Part shown: positions 48,201-57,880 of the stretch, piece after piece | How positions within the stretch are numbered: the first letter of the stretch is position 1 | Layout of the letters: each line of letters begins with the position of its first letter | Assembly (NCBI GenBank): GCA_024195265.1 | Contig: JAJLRJ010000005.1 | Coordinates: 20,024,099 to 20,088,098 of the forward strand | Length of the DNA: 64,000 bases | Source: Dendrophyllia cribrosa | Lineage: Eukaryota > Cnidaria > Anthozoa > Scleractinia > Dendrophylliidae | Direction of reading: 5' to 3' | Translations under genes and position numbers: made by a program | Notes under the pieces: generated by a model | Database searches by the model: none | What the model was told of the DNA's origin: nothing | What the model saw: only the letters and a program-made list of their open reading frames with translations

Positions 48201-51200
48201 ATCAATACTGTTTATATTATTGTCAGTAGTTCTTTTTCTCATTTAGCGCGAAACAAAACTTGCTTTAAGAAGAAAACGAACATTGTCTTCCATACGAAGT
48301 CCAGTAAAACCGTAGCTACTTAACCCAACTACGAATGCTTTAAAAAAATAAACGCAAACGACTATGTACAACGAATCAATGTTCTGCAATACGATACAAT
48401 GCGATGCGATGCAATACAATACAATACATACAATACAGCGCTACGACTGTACTGTTAAGTGAAACTGTATACTGCATATCAATTTTGGACAACATGGGAT
48501 ACCCTTTCAGTGAACATAATCAATTACAAAGACAAAACTCATTGTAATTGCGTCCTGTTTCATTTACTTAACATAATAATTACTGCAGTTCGAGATAAGG
48601 GGTGTTAATTTAGACTATAGGAAGTCGCAACTTGTTCGAGATAGTGGGGTATTCGAGATAACCGAGCTCGAGATTTGTAAATAACTGAAAAACAGTAAGC
48701 ACAACCAAGGGGAACTGCTTTCAGTTCGAGATAGCGGGGAATTTGAGATAGCTGGTGTTGGAGACAGCGGGAATCTACTGTATTCACCCTAGAGGAAGCC
48801 ATGTGTCATATATTTTTTCACTTTTGGTTATCAAAATTTATTTCTGTCATTTATCTTAACATCCGGACCACTTATGTCTCTATTAGCCCCGTCCTCTCCC
48901 TTATTTACAGATATCATAATATGATATTTCATTAACAGTCAAGACTATGAAACACTTGACAATTCTGATTCGAAATATATTTGCATGGATGAAGTTGAAA
49001 CCACGCAAAATTACAAATCTCCTATTTTCAGGTATTGCGTGACATTATAAAGAAAAGCCTTAAAGAAAGTCAGAAGCGAAGCCTTTCAAGTATCGCCATA
49101 CCTGCCATTGGAACTGGAAATCTTCAATTTCCTCATAATCGCGTGGCTGCTGCGACCTTCGATGAGGTGCTGACATTCAGTAAGAACAATCCGAGAAGCT
49201 GCGTGAAAGAGGTCCACTTGGTTGTGTATGACAAAGATTTTTCGTCTGTGCAAGCTTTTCAGACTGAATTACAAAGTCGCAAACGGAACCCGCCCCAGGC
49301 ATCATCAACAAAGAGTGGAAACAAGAAGCGTCGTAGGTCACGCGGGGTAACTGCAAAAATGTCCGATCCTTTTGACACGCCTGCTATGGATGACACTTTC
49401 GATGATGGTGTTTTAGAAGAATTAGATCCAACAAGACCCGAAATTACCCTAGGTAGCATCACAGTTCAAGCTGAGATTGGTGATATTACCAAGGAGGTAA
49501 CCGACGCGATCGGGACATTGTCAAACGAAGAGTTAGATGTTGCATATGGCGGCGGTGTGGGAAGGGCCATTCTTACTGCTGGGGGAACAAGTATTCAAAC
49601 AGAATGCTCATCTCAAGGGATTCAGGCGCCAGGTGCTATTGTAGTGACTGGAGCAGGAAAATTACAAACCACAAAGATTTACCACATGGTTCCAGACAAA
49701 CTGAACATGGCCTCCATTAAAGAGTGCATTGTGAAGTGTCTAAAATCAGCTGATTCACACGGGTTGAGCTCAATATCTTTCCCAGCTGTTGGAACAGGAA
49801 ATGTCAAAGTAGGGATAAAAGAAGCAGCCCAAGAGATGTTAGCTGCAATTGCCAAATTTGCTCAAGAACAGCCAACCACACTTCATTTCATTCGAATTGT
49901 CATTTATCAAAAACACATGTTTGAAGTCTTCCGTAATGGAATGGAGACATGCGTCTCTTCAATGGAAGGTGGACCGGGCTTTTTATCCAGGATCGCTGGT
50001 TGGTTTGGATTTGGAAAAAGTGCCTCATCTAATTCTTCAAGTTCCACTGCGTCTAAGAAAAGCAGGTACAAAAAGGATGAAGCTTACTTGGAAATTTTTG
50101 CAGGCACAAAGCAAGACATCAAGAAGGCTGTCGATGAAGTTAACAAGGATTTGGCTGATCACTGCACCGCCAAAGTTATTGAAAAGGAAGCCTTTAGCAA
50201 GCTTTCCGAGGAACAGAAGAGTAAAATAATAAATTTACAAGAAAAACACGACGTCACTATAACGATAGAAGAGCCAATTGGTCGCATATCTATTCGAGGC
50301 GACGCAGAAGACTTGCTAGATGTTGCTACCACCATTAACGAAATCGTCAACGAACAGCTAGAGAAAGAGCACAGCAGAGATGTTGAAGAGCTTGTATGCA
50401 AGACCGTTCAGTGGTACTATTCTGATGATGATGATGATGACGGGTGGCAGCCCTATGACCCGAGGATTAACTTCCAAATAGAAAGCGCGTATGGCAACGC
50501 CCAAAACTCCGTTCTTTTCGTAATTGACGATGCCAGATGTGAGATTGTCTTCAAGGACGTGAAGGAAACCTGTCTTGAAGATGGTGAAGAAAGAAATGTC
50601 GTAAGGAAGGAGATTGGGAAAGGTAAGCTGCCTTTTATTTACCATCGATTTCACTCCAATGCGACCATTTGAATCAAACTCCAATTAGCACGCTTTGCAA
50701 TAGACTCAGGCCAGTCATACCTTAGATTGTGGGAGTATCAATTTAGCTCGAGTGGAATTAAAGACGGCTGCTATTTGTTGCGCATAGATGTCTTCAAAGC
50801 TGTGGATATTTCTATATTATCTACCGTAGTTTAGATGTTTGTCATGAAAATGTGGAATATATACATGAAAACAGGGTTCATTAGCAAGCACGGTTGAGTA
50901 GTAACACAGACAGGCCTTGCCCCAAATTTGCCCCATAATTCTTTCATGGATCAAACTAAGTTAAGAAGGCAAAGTCGATCATGTACTTCGCGTTCACCAA
51001 AGGCCAACGTTTCGCGTACCTTAAATGAATGATTGATGAAAGTACATTTCAAATTGCTCAATGGACTTTTGATTCAAAAGGACTCGTAGCAGTGAAATCC
51101 CTGGAAAGTTGTGTTTTCAGTCAATAATGTAGTTAAAAAGTTAAAATATTGTTCCCCTTCAATGATGCAACCCCAGCTAAGTAACAAAGTGGATGCATTA

Positions 51201-53219
51201 ACTTTACAGGTGACGGTTACCTGAACATTTGACTTATACGTTTCCCAAGCTTCTGTGCTCCACTATTCGATTTAGCAGATATTCTACTTCCTGATTTAAA
51301 TATACCAATTAATAAATAATTGCACTGCATTGACTGAAATGGCATGATTACATGGTTATGCTAAAAGGAAGAAGCGCAACGATGAGACAGTGATAACGAA
51401 AATGTTGATATATTTATTTCGTTCATTGCTAGCTTGGCAGAAAAACTAATGCAGTATTTAAACTTTCTCGTTCATTATGATTCTTCTTTTTCACTTGATT
51501 CTTCTGTGTTGTCGATAATACCGGTGTTTCAGTGCAATCAATTCCAGCGGCTTAAACGGGATACAGGTTGACAAATGTTCCTGGAGTACGTTCACTATAC
51601 TTCGTCATGTTTTAAACTTCTGGAGTTCTTGAGTTGTGTTCCAACGACATGCTTCTTGCGTTTGGCTTCTTTTCGCGCTTGCGAAAGCCCGATGGAGAAG
51701 AGAATTTAAATATTATTCCCTGTTGTTTATCGTTGTGATCATTCAGGCGTTCCATTACCTAATGATTGGTGCGTGCAGCCAAAGGACAGTTCAGGCAAAG
51801 AGCAAGAAGTTCATCTAGTCCAGCTTGATCCCGTCAGCAATTCAAACGAGTATAACAAAGTAGCAGGTGAAATTCGAAAGACTGCCTCTATCACCATAAC
51901 CAAGATCGAAAGAGTGCAGAACCCTGGACTGTACCGCGCATACATCGTAAAAAAGGAACAGATGGAACAGAAAAATGGTGCTAATGAAAAATTCCTTTTC
52001 CATGGTACCGCTAAAGGCAGCTGCTCCAGCATCAACACATTTGGTTTTAACAGAAGCTATTGTGGGAAAAACGGTAAGTTCTGACCATTAATTTTTTTAA
52101 GCAACTTATTTTATGGGCTTCCTTGGAGACAAACTGTGAATATCCTTTCGTTGGAATAGTGAGACACTAACATTTGGTACAAACTGAAATGAAAAGCTGA
52201 ACCATTTTCTCTCTGTCGCTCGTAGCGTTAGTTTTTTAATCTGATCGTTCGACTAATTTATTTAATTACCTCACTTGACTTGAACAAAGTAGCTGAATTT
52301 ATAAGAGAGACCCACTGGACTTGTAGTCAATGAATCTGCACAAAAATAGTCTAAAATAGCGGCACGAATGCCGAAACAGAAGCCTGAAGGTTAGTGTCGT
52401 CTTGTCGCCTCCTCAACCCAATAGAATTTCACTGCAGGAGCCATAGGTAGCCTACACGCTTATTAGTAAGCCGCATACGCTAATTTGTGAACTGGCAATG
52501 GTATTGAAATGGTAGATATAAACTTGTCCGTTGCTTTAATTTCTTGAATCTGTTGCACAACAAAGCGGAATAGACGTCGTTGTAAGAAGCACTTTGCGAC
52601 GCGAAACGAAATGTAGTTATTGTGTTCCACCGTTGTTTTTATTATCATGTCACGCGGCTCTCATTATCATGTCGCGTTGCACTGTTGGTTATTAATTTTG
52701 TAATATTACAGCGAGAGAAAATGTTTTTCGTGTTTCCATACAATAATGGTAAATCTGAGCGCGCGTGGTATCTTGCTTCATAAGCTAAAAAAACCCAGCG
52801 GTTTTAAGGGCGTGAGAGTACATGTACAGTAGGTGTCTCTTTAGCAGATATATTTATACTGTGACTTTTCGTAATATATTTTTGGGAACATCTTAAACGA
52901 TAATTGCTTACACGAATGATAAAATTTCATTTCAGCCACTATGTATGGCAATGGCGTGTATTTTGCTCGAGATGCCTCTTATTCTACACAACCAAAGTAT
53001 TCTCCCCCCGATGGAAACGGAAACCGCTATATCTACCTTGCACATGTTCTTGTGGGTGAATACGCAAAAGGACGCCAGGGAATGTTAACCCCGCCACCCA
53101 AAGGGAGCGACGCTACAGATGCATACGACAGTGTTGTGGATCAAACCGCAAATCCAAGCATTTTCGTTGTGTTTTATGACAACCTTTGTTATCCCGATTA
53201 TCTTATAACTTTTAAATGA
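31236..53219 (+). CDS. PARP14-like: PARP14-like mono-ADP-ribosyltransferase (12 exons, about 2064 aa)
   Basis: Model: 31236-31398, 32131-32228, 35688-35841, 36383-36634, 40214-40483, 40903-41145, 41991-42227, 42643-44996, 47794-48015, 49032-50622, 51747-52073 and 52936-53219; all phases agree. Domains: six RRMs (about 3-82, 90-165, 171-249, 259-336, 342-417, 420-497), KH-like repeats about 500-1000, macrodomains about 1005-1188, 1240-1415 and 1467-1637, a KH-like segment about 1680-1785, WWE about 1785-1860, and ART catalytic domain about 1862-2064. The triad positions read His1947 (FLFHGT), Tyr1979 (GVYFA) and Ile2046 (PSIFVVF). Ile in place of Glu predicts transfer of single ADP-ribose units rather than chains, as in PARP10/14. 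Vertebrate PARP14 has fewer RRMs but the same macro(x3)-WWE-ART end. It is expected to be cytosolic or nuclear. It shares a promoter with the macro-Deltex gene. Confidence 0.92.
32131..32228 (+). CDS. PARP14-like: PARP14-like exon 2 (RRM1 end)
   Basis: Acceptor TTGGCAG, donor AATCAG/GTAAGA, phase 1 to 0. It encodes the last RRM helix/strand ([14 protein letters not shown]). Confidence 0.8.
32284..33413. mobile_element. 1.1-kb element with tandem GGCAAATGATCCC subterminal repeats
   Basis: Four to five copies of GGCMAATGATCCCC at the left are mirrored by the same number of GGGGATCATTTGC at the right, followed inward by mirrored GGAATGGCGTGGA. It lies in intron 2 of the PARP14-like gene. Confidence 0.75.
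32845..33060. repeat. GTCCGCTTAATAGAGGG repeats
   Basis: Several copies of the motifs GTCCGCTTAATAGAGG and GTCCGCTAAATACAGGT. They look like subterminal repeats of another DNA transposon family nested in the previous element. Confidence 0.6.
34277..34868. mobile_element. MITE-like element with about 90-bp inverted termini
   Basis: The left arm (ATAATTAACCGCATATAAGC, then TTAACATCAAATTACCGC) is mirrored at 34790-34868. It lies in intron 2 of the PARP14-like gene. Confidence 0.75.
34937..35226 (-). mobile_element. tRNA-derived SINE with MetaSINE-like core
   Basis: Read on the minus strand: A box TGGTGTAGTGTGGTGAGAGC, B box GGGTTCGATTCCC, a central TCCGGGTACTCCGG domain as in MetaSINEs, then a tail ending in TTTATT-type repeats. 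It is complete head to tail and lies in intron 2 of the PARP14-like gene. The MetaSINE assignment is from memory of the core motif. Confidence 0.72.
35368..35538. mobile_element. Near-perfect palindromic MITE
   Basis: Arms of about 80 bp (CCAATAGCCCTGTTCGCGGT, then TTTCTCATTTGCATTAC) are mirrored around TTTTGTAGTTT. It lies 150 bp upstream of exon 3 of the PARP14-like gene. Confidence 0.85.
35688..35841 (+). CDS. PARP14-like: PARP14-like exon 3 (RRM2)
   Basis: Acceptor CACTTGTAG, donor TCAGAAG/GTAATT, phase 0 to 1; [20 protein letters not shown] and [11 protein letters not shown]. Confidence 0.85.
36383..36634 (+). CDS. PARP14-like: PARP14-like exon 4 (RRM2 end, RRM3)
   Basis: Acceptor TCTGTTATAG, donor AATG/GTAAGT, phase 1 to 1; [20 protein letters not shown] and [13 protein letters not shown]. 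Confidence 0.87.
37430..37498. repeat. (TA)n microsatellite
   Basis: About 34 TA dinucleotides. Confidence 0.95.
38004..39170 (-). mobile_element. Penelope-like retroelement fragment (RT C-terminus, CxC linker, GIY-YIG)
   Basis: A 371-aa frame encodes the end of RT ([31 protein letters not shown]), a cysteine linker ([15 protein letters not shown]) and a GIY-YIG nuclease ([15 protein letters not shown]). This is the layout of Penelope elements with a zinc-finger-like linker. The catalytic RDDG motif is in another frame just upstream, separated by an A8 run (T8 at 39031-39038), so the copy is frameshifted. It is truncated 5' at a (TA)n array and antisense to the PARP14-like gene. Confidence 0.85.
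39172..39220. repeat. (TA)n microsatellite
   Basis: About 24 TA dinucleotides, beside the truncated 5' end of the Penelope-like fragment. Confidence 0.95.
39300..39545. repeat. GGTGGTCGCTTAGGAGA tandem array
   Basis: About thirteen imperfect copies of a 17-18 bp unit form the right subterminal region of the element ending at 39560. Confidence 0.85.
39584..39797. mobile_element. MITE, GGGCCCGGTTGTTCGAAA family
   Basis: Same family as 14359-14606; the right end is diverged (AAACAACTCGGC). Confidence 0.6.
40002..40127. mobile_element. 126-bp MITE, copy B
   Basis: Over 90% identical to 27679-27804. It lies 87 bp upstream of exon 5 of the PARP14-like gene. Confidence 0.85.
40214..40483 (+). CDS. 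PARP14-like: PARP14-like exon 5 (RRM3 end, RRM4)
   Basis: Acceptor CCCTCTTAG, donor GAAA/GTAAGT, phase 1 to 1; [20 protein letters not shown] and [13 protein letters not shown]. Confidence 0.87.
40903..41145 (+). CDS. PARP14-like: PARP14-like exon 6 (RRM4 end, RRM5)
   Basis: Acceptor TTATTAAG, donor TACG/GTAGGA, phase 1 to 1. RRM5 is diverged and lacks the GGG motif. Confidence 0.82.
41991..42227 (+). CDS. PARP14-like: PARP14-like exon 7 (RRM5 end, RRM6)
   Basis: Acceptor TCGCATCTAG, donor CTAG/GTATAC, phase 1 to 1; [20 protein letters not shown] and [12 protein letters not shown]. Confidence 0.85.
42449..42474. repeat. 26-base G homopolymer
   Basis: Twenty-six G, preceded by a G-rich GGGGGAGGGTAGTGGTGG stretch, in intron 7 of the PARP14-like gene on the coding strand. 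Confidence 0.9.
42643..44996 (+). CDS. PARP14-like: PARP14-like exon 8 (RRM6 end, KH-like repeats, macro 1, start of macro 2)
   Basis: Acceptor CTTCGGCAG. The donor is CAG/GCAAGT (GC-AG intron), phase 0. It has several KH-like units (residues about 500-1000), then macro 1 ([50 protein letters not shown]), a basic linker and the first strand of macro 2. Reading through the donor gives a stop at 45056. Confidence 0.88.
45521..47329. mobile_element. Nested TTAA-flanked 1.8-kb element
   Basis: Termini AGTGCCCATAACCTAAA and complement lie between TTAA at 45517-45520 and 47330-47333. It carries a 60-codon frame (45815-45997) of unknown identity and a hairpin, but no transposase. Confidence 0.75.
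46641..46711. repeat. Stem-loop AACTGTGCCCGAGGTCTTGA
   Basis: A 23-bp arm is mirrored across a short GC-rich loop with its own GGCCCTTCGGCC hairpin. Confidence 0.8.
47794..48015 (+). CDS. PARP14-like: PARP14-like exon 9 (macro 2 middle)
   Basis: Acceptor TTATTCCACAG, donor GAACAG/GTACCA, phase 0 to 0; [32 protein letters not shown]. Confidence 0.88.
48040..48783. mobile_element. Element with TTCGAGATAGCGGGG repeats
   Basis: Copies of TTCGAGATAGCGGGG or variants at both ends, with terminal TACTGTA-like sequence. It lies in intron 9 of the PARP14-like gene. Confidence 0.55.
49032..50622 (+). CDS. PARP14-like: PARP14-like exon 10 (macro 2 end, macro 3, KH-like, WWE)
   Basis: Acceptor CTATTTTCAG, donor GGGAAAG/GTAAGC, phase 0 to 1. 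It encodes [14 protein letters not shown] (macro 2), [13 protein letters not shown] (macro 3), a KH-like segment and WWE ([21 protein letters not shown]) with an acidic Asp run. Confidence 0.9.
50623..51746. other. Intron 10 of the PARP14-like gene
   Basis: No gene was seen. A worn end resembling the 16738-16983 MITE family (GCTCAATGGACTTTTGATTC) occurs at about 51050-51090. Confidence 0.5.
51747..52073 (+). CDS. PARP14-like: PARP14-like exon 11 (ART domain, first half)
   Basis: Acceptor GATCATTCAG, chosen because it gives the correct phase 1 and the usual LPxxW lead-in (GVPLPNDW). Ends AACG/GTAAGT. It contains FLFHGT with the catalytic His. Confidence 0.88.
52936..53219 (+). CDS. PARP14-like: PARP14-like exon 12 (ART domain, second half, stop)
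   Basis: Acceptor TTTCATTTCAG, phase 1; [37 protein letters not shown] and terminal YPDYLITFK, the canonical PARP14-type end. No AATAAA was found in the next 500 bp. Confidence 0.93.
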
Positions 53220-53240
53220 GCCAGAAATCCTATAATTAAC

Positions 53241-53340
53241 AACTGATCACCGAAGTGGAGGTGGCTAGTGGTGGATATTTATCTCGCCACTTCGCGGCTT
53301 GGTAAATATCCACCTTTGGCCACCGACACTGCGGTGAATA
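53241..53340. repeat. Palindromic repeat just after the PARP14-like stop
   Basis: GTGGTGGATATTTA and neighbours are mirrored as TAAATATCCACCTTTGGCCA. It could fold as a hairpin in the 3'UTR. Confidence 0.65.
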
Positions 53341-53835
53341 GTTGTGTTAGTACACACTAAAACAGTGAGATAATATCGCACGAAAATAATGATTTTTAAC
53401 TATTTATTCCTGTCAACGATTGCAATTTTCGTGCGCAAATGCTTGGAGGTGAATAGCACTTGCTATCACGAGTTTCAGTAGTAGACAATCAGAGCGCGTC
53501 AACAACTCTATCCACTGTTCTAGTATATACTAATGTATATTATTATAGCTTGTTTAGCTGGCTGTATTAACCTTACGAGCGCAAAAAATGTCAGCGACCA
53601 GTAGCCAAGCTTATTTTTAATCAGCTTTTTGCTGATCAAGAGAAGAAAGCGATTAGAACTTTGTTGATGTCACTCGTGATTGATTTGATTGGCATGAAAA
53701 GTCTTGCTCGTACTCGGCATTCCCTAATATAGCATCAACTACGCAGGCTATATTCTTCACGGCTTTGTTTTTTAGGTGACACCTATGTGTAAAAGTGGAT
53801 TCATCACGGTTTCCCCGTTTTCGTAATTATGTTAA

Positions 53836-54176
53836 AGGGAACCTCCACTGTTATAACAAATTGACTTTAAAAAAGTTCAGTGTAAAAAAATGGATATGAA
53901 TATCGCAGAATTTCACTTTTAAACTTCTCGCGCTCCGCCATTTTGAATTATTATGACGTCATATGGTTGCCACCATAAGTTAAGAATCAATGTAAATTTG
54001 TATGCAACAATTGGGCAACCATGTGACGTCATACATATTCAAAACGGAGGCGCACGGGAAATTTAATTGTACGTTGCACTCAAATTTTATTTCCACTTTT
54101 ATTAAAAAAAAAATTAAAAAATAGACTTTATTTCCAAACATTAAACGTCAATATGTTATAACAGTGGAGGTTCTTT
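53836..54176. mobile_element. TTAA-flanked MITE
   Basis: Termini GGAACCTCCACTGTTATAAC and complement; TTAA at 53832-53835 and 54177-54180. A second inverted pair (TGACGTCATAYRKTTGCC-type) lies inside. Confidence 0.7.
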
Positions 54177-54885
54177 TTAATAATTAGTAAACTTTAGGGC
54201 TTGTCAAATTAAGGCTCACAGAGCATTTACATTGACGTCAGTTATTCAGGTTTCAGAGAAGCAACAGAAGCACATATGTAGCAACTTCTTCAGTCAAAAT
54301 CTCGCCTCGAAGTTATCTTAACACTTTATTTTAATACCGTTGTTATACATACAGGTGCTTTTTGATTGTACGCGCAGAAATATTCACTACCAGAGTGAAA
54401 CTCTAAGTTGGGTAATGTGGTTCTGAAATCCTATATTTTGCACATGCGAATTGAACCTCTTCATTGGTACTTTCTTGTGGTACAGTTTGTTTCTCAGCAT
54501 TTTAGAAAATGAAATGCGGTATTTGTGGCAACTCTTGGCAAAGAGAGAGAGTTAAATCCAAAATGGCGGTCATATTGGCCGTCATTTTGGATGACGTCCC
54601 CAGCAGCGCCATAACCCATAACATTAAACCCGCACAATCGTTTTGTCAACACAAGGTATAAAGGTTTAAACTTTATCGAGCTATGACTAGACAACAAGAA
54701 AGCTGACAAGTTACGGTGTTATTATATTAATTTCGTGCATGCTGGTTCTTTCGACCGCTGGTTATAACAATACCGTGGGTATGAAATAGAATATGGTCAC
54801 TTTGGATTAATTTTGACGTTTCTTACACAAAGTCAATTTCAATGAATACCAAAATTTCCGCTATGATGTTGGTTACCCTTTCACG

Positions 54886-55089
54886 CCCAGGGTCAATTAT
54901 GGAGACATGTAGTGTAGTTCTAACTTTTGTGTGTGTCGACGAAATATATTCCTATCGTGTGACCATTCAAATGAAACCTCTTCGGCAGTACTTTTGCATG
55001 GCGCCATATTTTTATTTTTTTTTATAGAATGAAATTTGGGATTTTTCTTGAATATTGATTTTTGGCACTCTTGGGAGTTGAAGGGGTAA
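54886..55089. mobile_element. Diverged copy of the 11694-11899 MITE
   Basis: The shared interior GGAGACATGTAGTGTAGTTC and the following 150 bp match. TIR and TTAA are partly decayed. Confidence 0.75.
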
Positions 55090-55099
55090 CAAAATAGAT

Positions 55100-56740
55100 C
55101 TGGCCTGATCGCAAAAATCCATCTAAAAAGAACACCTAGCCTTTGGAGTTATATCGTTATTATAGAATTTCCCTACAGTATACGTACGGATTTGTATTTT
55201 CGCCACTTTAAAAATAGATCCTATTATTAAACTTGGCCGTTTTACTAAAGTTAGCGTGCTCTATTTACTGTAGCACTGTTGATGAAGTTTCGCTACCAGG
55301 CCAACATCACTTCAGTGAATCGTGGCGCGGACGAGATACCGCACGAGATAACTTAAGGTTTTTTCGGTACTCAACTGGCTGAAAACCAGAAAAAAAATGG
55401 TGTATGAAGCAACTCAGTAACTATAAGGATCAGGTTGACATACTTTTTAATTAGTTACTGAGTTAATTTTATCCGGGTACGATGAAGAGTTCGTTAAAGC
55501 ATTGTAGGATAATATGATTTTAGCTCGTGTTTAATGAAATCTGGCAGCGTATGAAACGTAACATGATTACGGCAGGAATTAATGAGTACATACGATCTTT
55601 TGAAACTTCTTTCACTGAATGTCCAAGCAGAACAGGTTTAGGTATAACTCAGCGTAAGTAACCAGTTTAGTAACTGTAACTGATAAATTAAAATTAGTGT
55701 CTGGTATGTACTGCACGCAGCTGTCAGTGAACACTCGTGTAAATTAATAGACCTTGGACGTCCAAATAAAGACAACATTTAGTTTTCTCTTTGTCAGTCG
55801 TTTCAAATTGATGAACTTTTGAGTGTCCACCATAGGACCAGGCAGAAGATGATAATACTCAAATAACCAACCAGATACATGCACCAGAACGTAAGGTCGA
55901 TTTTTTTTTATTCTCCCCGTGTTGTAGGGCTCCCCCCGAAAAATGGCCATTTGGCACAAATTTATGCATATTAATTAGCTACTTTTAATTCCATAGTAAG
56001 ACAACACGAATAGCGGCTTGAGAATAAAAACCACTAAATCATATTCTATATTGATCAGTCGTAAAGCATAATGTGTTTTTGAAATTGGTGCTTTGATTTG
56101 TTCCTTTCCCAATACCGTAAATGAAGGGCATGTTTGATGATTTTCACGAGACCCCAAAATTGAGTCATTGTCGATCTTAATATACCCAATGGGCAACAAG
56201 CTAACCACGTAATTTTAATACTAGGATTAAAAGGTACCTTTATGCTTACAAAAATATAACAATTTTTGGGGGCAACTAAATAGCTTATTAGTTTAAAGGA
56301 AATCTATGAACCTGACTAAAAGATTTAATCTTATTTCTGGCGATTTCATCAAAATTCGGTAATTGAAAAAAAGTGGTCTAATTTTAATGAAATTGCAAGA
56401 AAAACGGCAGTAAATATTCAGCTAAGCATTATTCTGCTTATAACATTCCCAGAATTGACGGAAATAGCTTTTTGAAGTACATTTCATGAAGTTTGTAACA
56501 AGTGGTTTTCTGCCTTACTTCATTATCAATGCAAATAAACAGTGCGACACTTCTCTTTACAATCATCTGAATTAAACTTTCATGCACAGTAAGAGACACA
56601 AAAAAAGAAAAAGCTGATACATACATTTCATTTAAGAGCTTTTCACTCAGTTTTAGGTCCCCCTGAGATCCCAAATCCAGCTCAAAGGTCGATCTTTTAG
56701 TTCTTTTAGTTTTTGCAGTTCATCACAGTTGACATTGTTA
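55100..56740. other. Gene-free stretch
   Basis: AT-rich, with only short frames lacking domain features. No clear repeat was recognised. Confidence 0.4.
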
Positions 56741-56748
56741 TGAAAATA

Positions 56749-57705
56749 TTAAGAGCGACTTGCTGTAACTATCAACTATACCCATGCAAGATAGAAAATT
56801 TCGATTTTCTCATACTTCGTCACAATAGAGGTCTTTACTACCTTGTTTAAAAAATATAACTTTTAGGTTGTTTGGATTTTTATTTTTTAGCCGAAGCGGC
56901 TTTTTGTATTTGCCGCCCACACTCGCCCAAAATCGTCTCTGAAAACCCATGTTTTTCGTGAGTAAGCAAGCTAAAATTAAAACCGTGTCTAGAAAATCTA
57001 TACCACCCTCTTAAAATATCGCCTTTTGAAAGTCATTTAGCCTTGTCAAATCAGAATGAAACCTGAGTCTGAATTTTTTATCGAATTTCCAAATTTATGT
57101 CCTACGACGGCTTTGCGCCACATCAAAATTTGGGTCAAATTCGTGGGCCAAAAAGTTAATCTGGTACATGGATTTAACTATCAAAACTATTATTTAAGAA
57201 AAAAGTATCATTTCATCTTACTTTTGATCCATAAACTGGCTTGGGTAAATAAAACGAAAATTTTTTAGAGCGTCTTGAAAACAAGGCACTTAAGCCAATT
57301 ACTTGACATTTTGACCTTTCATGCAGCGATTGTTATCACAAACATTGATCCTGAAAAGTTCAACTGTGGGACCCATCTTCCGTTAATAGTCTTCAGTGTA
57401 TCTAAAATATCTGAGAGATAGCATTTATGATATTTATAAATCAATATCAAGCCCAAAACAAGCATTTAAATGTGGTCTAGTAGAGGTTTATTTTAAATTG
57501 GTAACTCGAGTTTATACAATGCATGCGACAGAATGCCAGTTTATAAATCAGCGTCAACAAAAAACGTCAGGAAACTGGTACAATAGATCATTAACCAAAT
57601 CTGTACAAGTATTTCTTACCTAAATATAGCATATCTTGATAAGAAATGGTAACATTGTCGCCGGCTTTACGATAGCGTGCACGAAACGTTCACTGTTCTA
57701 AAACC
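56749..57705. repeat. Large dispersed repeat, copy 1
   Basis: 56749-56866 recurs in direct orientation at 63883-64000. About 57290-57700 recurs in reverse orientation, split between 62225-62410 and 63660-63882. Confidence 0.8.
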
Positions 57706-57739
57706 GTTGCCATTATTCACATACATATGGCCGTTGACA

Positions 57740-57880
57740 AAATCTGGATCGCACCGGATTGGATCGGACTGACAAAACCTGGACCGGATCGGATCGGATC
57801 GGACCGACAAATCCTGGATCGGATCGGATCGGACTGAAAAACCTGTTTCTTATCGGATCGGACTGAAAAAATCCGGATCA
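57740..57880. repeat. GGATCGGATCGGACTGA tandem repeat
   Basis: Four units of about 35-40 bp built from GGATC/GGACT pentamers. Confidence 0.8.
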
